The translations under genes were made by a program, and so were the position numbers. A stretch of DNA of 7,240 nt, from the NCBI GenBank assembly GCA_023251275.1, contig JAHEZC010000125.1:1-7240 (forward strand). Reading direction: 5' to 3'. The notes under the pieces are model-generated. The model was not told where the DNA came from. It did not search any database and saw nothing but the letters and a program-made list of their open reading frames with translations. The stretch is from Parafilimonas sp. GTDB lineage: Bacteria; Bacteroidota; Bacteroidia; Chitinophagales; Chitinophagaceae. How positions within the stretch are numbered: the first letter of the stretch is position 1; each line of letters opens with the position of its first letter. Below are positions 5,738-7,240 of this stretch, in pieces.

Positions 5738-5792
5738 ACATGCGTTTGATCCGCCAATTCCGGAAACACTTCCGCATGTTAAAACAAAATTA
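5738..5792 (-). promoter_or_regulatory. Possible promoter box and structured leader of the barrel gene
   Basis: TAATTTTG (5792-5785, minus strand) matches the -7 consensus TAnnTTTG perfectly, although no TTG lies at the expected -33 distance. A transcript from it would have a leader of roughly 95 nt. Just inside that leader are two nested inverted repeats: ACATGCG/CGCATGT (5738-5744 and 5773-5779) and CGGAA/TTCCG (5761-5765 and 5770-5774, 4-nt loop). They overlap by two bases, so they compete or stack with a shorter outer stem. Confidence 0.35.
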
Positions 5793-5800
5793 TGATGCCA

Positions 5801-6006
5801 TGATAAAAATTTCATTAACACAGGATTAAAACTTAATTAAAGTGAAGTGAAGGGATGTTAAAAGTAAGAAGCAGGCAGGAAGCAATTGGCAGTCAAATTA
5901 CTTTGAGAACCTTTGCGGAACAACCTTTCCGTTGAATCCTTGAATGCGGCTTGAGGCTTGGAACTTACTACTTACTACTCACTACTTGTCTCATATAACT
6001 TCCCTG
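5801..6006. repeat. Gene-free stretch with heptamer and other short repeats
   Basis: No gene between the barrel promoter region and the inositol monophosphatase stop. The main feature is a period-7 tract at 5963-5990: ACTTACT twice, then ACTCACT and ACTTGTC. Just before it are GGCTTGA and GGCTTGG side by side (about 5948-5961), and nearer the barrel gene are AGTGAAGTGAAG and GCAGGCAGGAAGC. The 19-mer GAACTTACTACTTACTACT (5961-5979) recurs exactly at 6873-6891. I see no clear terminator for the upstream minus-strand gene here; an imperfect CAAC/GTTG hairpin at about 5920-5934 is weak. Confidence 0.6.
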
Positions 6007-6795
6007 CTAAAAAACTTCCTTCACAATCTCTTCAAATTCGTCAGCAAGAGCAAAGTTTGTAGCAACAATCTGTTGTCCGAAAAGGTAATCACTGCCGCCT
6101 TTAAAATCGCTTACCTTCCCTCCTGCCCGGGTTATAATGAAAGCTCCGGCGGCGACATCCCAGGGCTTAAGCCCGTATTCAAAGAAAGCCTCAAACCGTC
6201 CGCAGGCCACATAAACCAGGTCGACGGCTGCTGATCCAAGACGGCGGATACCGTGAGAATTCTTCAGAAAATAAGTAAAAAGCTGCATATATCTTCCCAG
6301 TTCAGAATAATCGTAATAAGGAAATCCTGTGGCTACCAGTGCATCCGAAACTTTATGTTTATCGGAAACGGAAATTTCTTTTCCGTTCAGGAAAGCCTTA
6401 CCCCCTTTGTATGCATAAAAACATTCCTCAAGATTTACTTCATAAACAACACCTAAAATTACTTCATCGCCTTCAGTAAGAGCAATGCTTACCGAATAAC
6501 AGGGCAATCCATGAATAAAATTGGTGGTTCCGTCCAGCGGATCGACAATCCAGTTGTATCTTTCACCTTTTGCGGTAACAGTTTTTTCCTCAACAATAAA
6601 CCCAGCTTCGGGAAGTAACCTCTGAAGTGAGTTAACAATTTTCTTTTCCGATGTCTTATCAACATAGGTGACAAAATCGTTGAATCCCTTTATTTCTATA
6701 TCAGCAGCGCTAATCTTTCCGATTTCGGATTTCAGAAATCGCCCCGTTTCTTTTGCAAGCAGGCAAACTTCTTCACATATTTTTTGTAAATCCAT
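6007..6795 (-). CDS. suhB: Inositol monophosphatase family protein (SuhB)
   Basis: At 262 aa this is a full-length member of the Mg2+-dependent, Li+-sensitive inositol monophosphatase family, which hydrolyses myo-inositol 1-phosphate and related sugar phosphates. In bacteria SuhB also joins rRNA antitermination complexes, but that role is not shown for this lineage. Visible active-site elements: FVTYVDKTSE (41-50, the TxxD segment); VEE at 68-70 with the metal-binding Glu; WIVDPLDGTTNFIHG (82-96), with metal ligands D85 and D88 and the GTT loop; and PWDVAAGAFIITRAGG (211-226), with D213 as the third metal Asp. No key residue is missing. It has no signal peptide and is cytosolic. The start at 6795 gives the normal N-terminal helix MDLQKICEEVCLLAKETG. 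It follows lgt on the same strand after 84 bp with no evident terminator, so co-transcription is possible. Confidence 0.96.
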   Translation of the reverse strand: MDLQKICEEVCLLAKETGRFLKSEIGKISAADIEIKGFNDFVTYVDKTSEKKIVNSLQRLLPEAGFIVEEKTVTAKGERYNWIVDPLDGTTNFIHGLPCYSVSIALTEGDEVILGVVYEVNLEECFYAYKGGKAFLNGKEISVSDKHKVSDALVATGFPYYDYSELGRYMQLFTYFLKNSHGIRRLGSAAVDLVYVACGRFEAFFEYGLKPWDVAAGAFIITRAGGKVSDFKGGSDYLFGQQIVATNFALADEFEEIVKEVF

Positions 6796-6872
6796 GATGG
6801 TGATTTTTGATTTACGGTTTACGATTGTAAGGTAATAATACTAAGACTTAATTACTCAGAACAACGGACTGT

Positions 6873-6914
6873 GAACTTACTACTTACTACTTATTTTATT
6901 ACTTACTACTTTTT
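6873..6914. repeat. Heptamer repeat tract overlapping the end of lgt
   Basis: The tract reads ACTTACT, ACTTACT, ACTTATT, then TTATT, ACTTACT and ACTTTTT, an approximately 7-bp period. It shares the exact 19-mer GAACTTACTACTTACTACT with 5961-5979. On the minus strand it supplies the final residues of Lgt (KVVSNKISSK) and its TAG stop codon at 6882-6880. Confidence 0.7.
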
Positions 6915-7240
6915 TATTCCTCCTTAAAAGTATTATCAGCAACACAAGTCCTGAAACGAATAAAAGTGCAGAAATTATTTCCGCCTGTGTTATCGGATGT
7001 CCAAAAATATGATACTTTGTATTTACCCGTATCTTTTCAATAAAAAACCGTTCCACGCCATTAAGCATCAGAAATATTGAAAACAATACGCCGGTTATTT
7101 TAATCCGCTTCCTTATAGTCCAGAGAACAAAGAAAAATACTGTGCATATTACCGTTTCGTAAAAGGGTGTCGGGAATACCGGTGGGTCAAGCATGAAACA
7201 ATGTTTTCCAATGCAGCCGGGTATTGCCACTCCTTCGTTA
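6880..7240 (-). CDS. lgt: Prolipoprotein diacylglyceryl transferase, C-terminal fragment
   Basis: The right window edge cuts the gene; about 119 C-terminal residues are visible and the frame stays open to 7240, so the GTG at 7230 is not a real start. Lgt is a polytopic inner-membrane enzyme that moves diacylglycerol from phosphatidylglycerol to the lipobox cysteine of prolipoproteins, the first step of lipoprotein maturation. The visible part begins NEGVAIPGCIGKHC and continues PPVFPTPFYE, the Bacteroidota form of the conserved HPxxxYE-type segment. NGVERFFIEKIRVN then corresponds to the conserved (G/E)RFxxExxR region. Three hydrophobic segments are visible: VICTVFFFVLWTI, the one around GVLFSIFLMLNGV, and ISALLFVSGLVLLIILL. 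The basic tail LRRNKK is followed by about ten residues read from a heptamer repeat, so the extreme C-terminus is probably not conserved. Confidence 0.93.
   Translation of the reverse strand, partial: NEGVAIPGCIGKHCFMLDPPVFPTPFYETVICTVFFFVLWTIRKRIKITGVLFSIFLMLNGVERFFIEKIRVNTKYHIFGHPITQAEIISALLFVSGLVLLIILLRRNKKVVSNKISSK

Noticed and set aside
6253..6674. Open frames in other frames across the suhB gene
   Set aside because: The suhB frame carries all the family motifs; these are chance readings.

Overview
The window looks like chromosomal sequence from a member of the Bacteroidota. Three things point there. A truncated secreted protein carries the N-terminal signature PQAFNYQAVARD, which is typical of that phylum. 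There is a PorT-type outer-membrane beta-barrel gene. Several genes have A-rich leaders without a strong Shine-Dalgarno, and one has a perfect TAnnTTTG (-7) promoter box. The DNA is A+T-rich with long, repeat-bearing intergenic stretches. I see no phage, transposase, CRISPR, tRNA or rRNA.

Layout: 1-121 (minus) is the start of a secreted protein running off the left edge. 188-703 (minus) is a YmdB-type macro-domain O-acetyl-ADP-ribose deacetylase. 797-1693 and 1760-2656 (plus) are tandem paralogues, both 298 aa and secreted. They keep exact Cys-Cys-Gln spacing and share a C-terminal module resembling a type IX secretion sorting domain. 2699-2968 (minus) is a small conserved-looking protein behind a good Bacteroidota promoter. 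2969-3364 has no gene but holds that promoter, a degenerate inverted repeat and a terminator for the next gene. 3365-4315 (minus) is an unrecognised 316-aa protein. 4316-4920 has no ordinary gene and holds short palindromes and a six-copy, 41-bp tandem array. 4921-5682 (minus) is a secreted beta-barrel. 5683-6006 has no gene but has a possible structured leader and short tandem repeats. 6007-6795 (minus) is an inositol monophosphatase (SuhB family). 6880-7240 (minus) is the C-terminal third of prolipoprotein diacylglyceryl transferase (Lgt), cut by the right edge.

The most unusual structure is the 41-bp array at 4558-4803. Each unit is exactly one 45-nt mini-ORF minus a 4-nt ATGA stop-start overlap. 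Read on the plus strand it is therefore an unbroken chain of six short reading frames (MKQLFSISPGEMMK and variants), each stopping on the start codon of the next. Whether it is translated cannot be told from sequence. All differences between copies change the peptide, so it may equally be a minisatellite with a coincidental reading.

The genes do not form one obvious pathway. The two plus-strand paralogues are a duplicated pair that probably act together outside the cell. The 316-aa gene and the barrel gene share an identical 15-nt leader just before their start codons, suggesting common translational or transcriptional control. Lgt and SuhB are housekeeping genes in the same orientation and may be co-transcribed.
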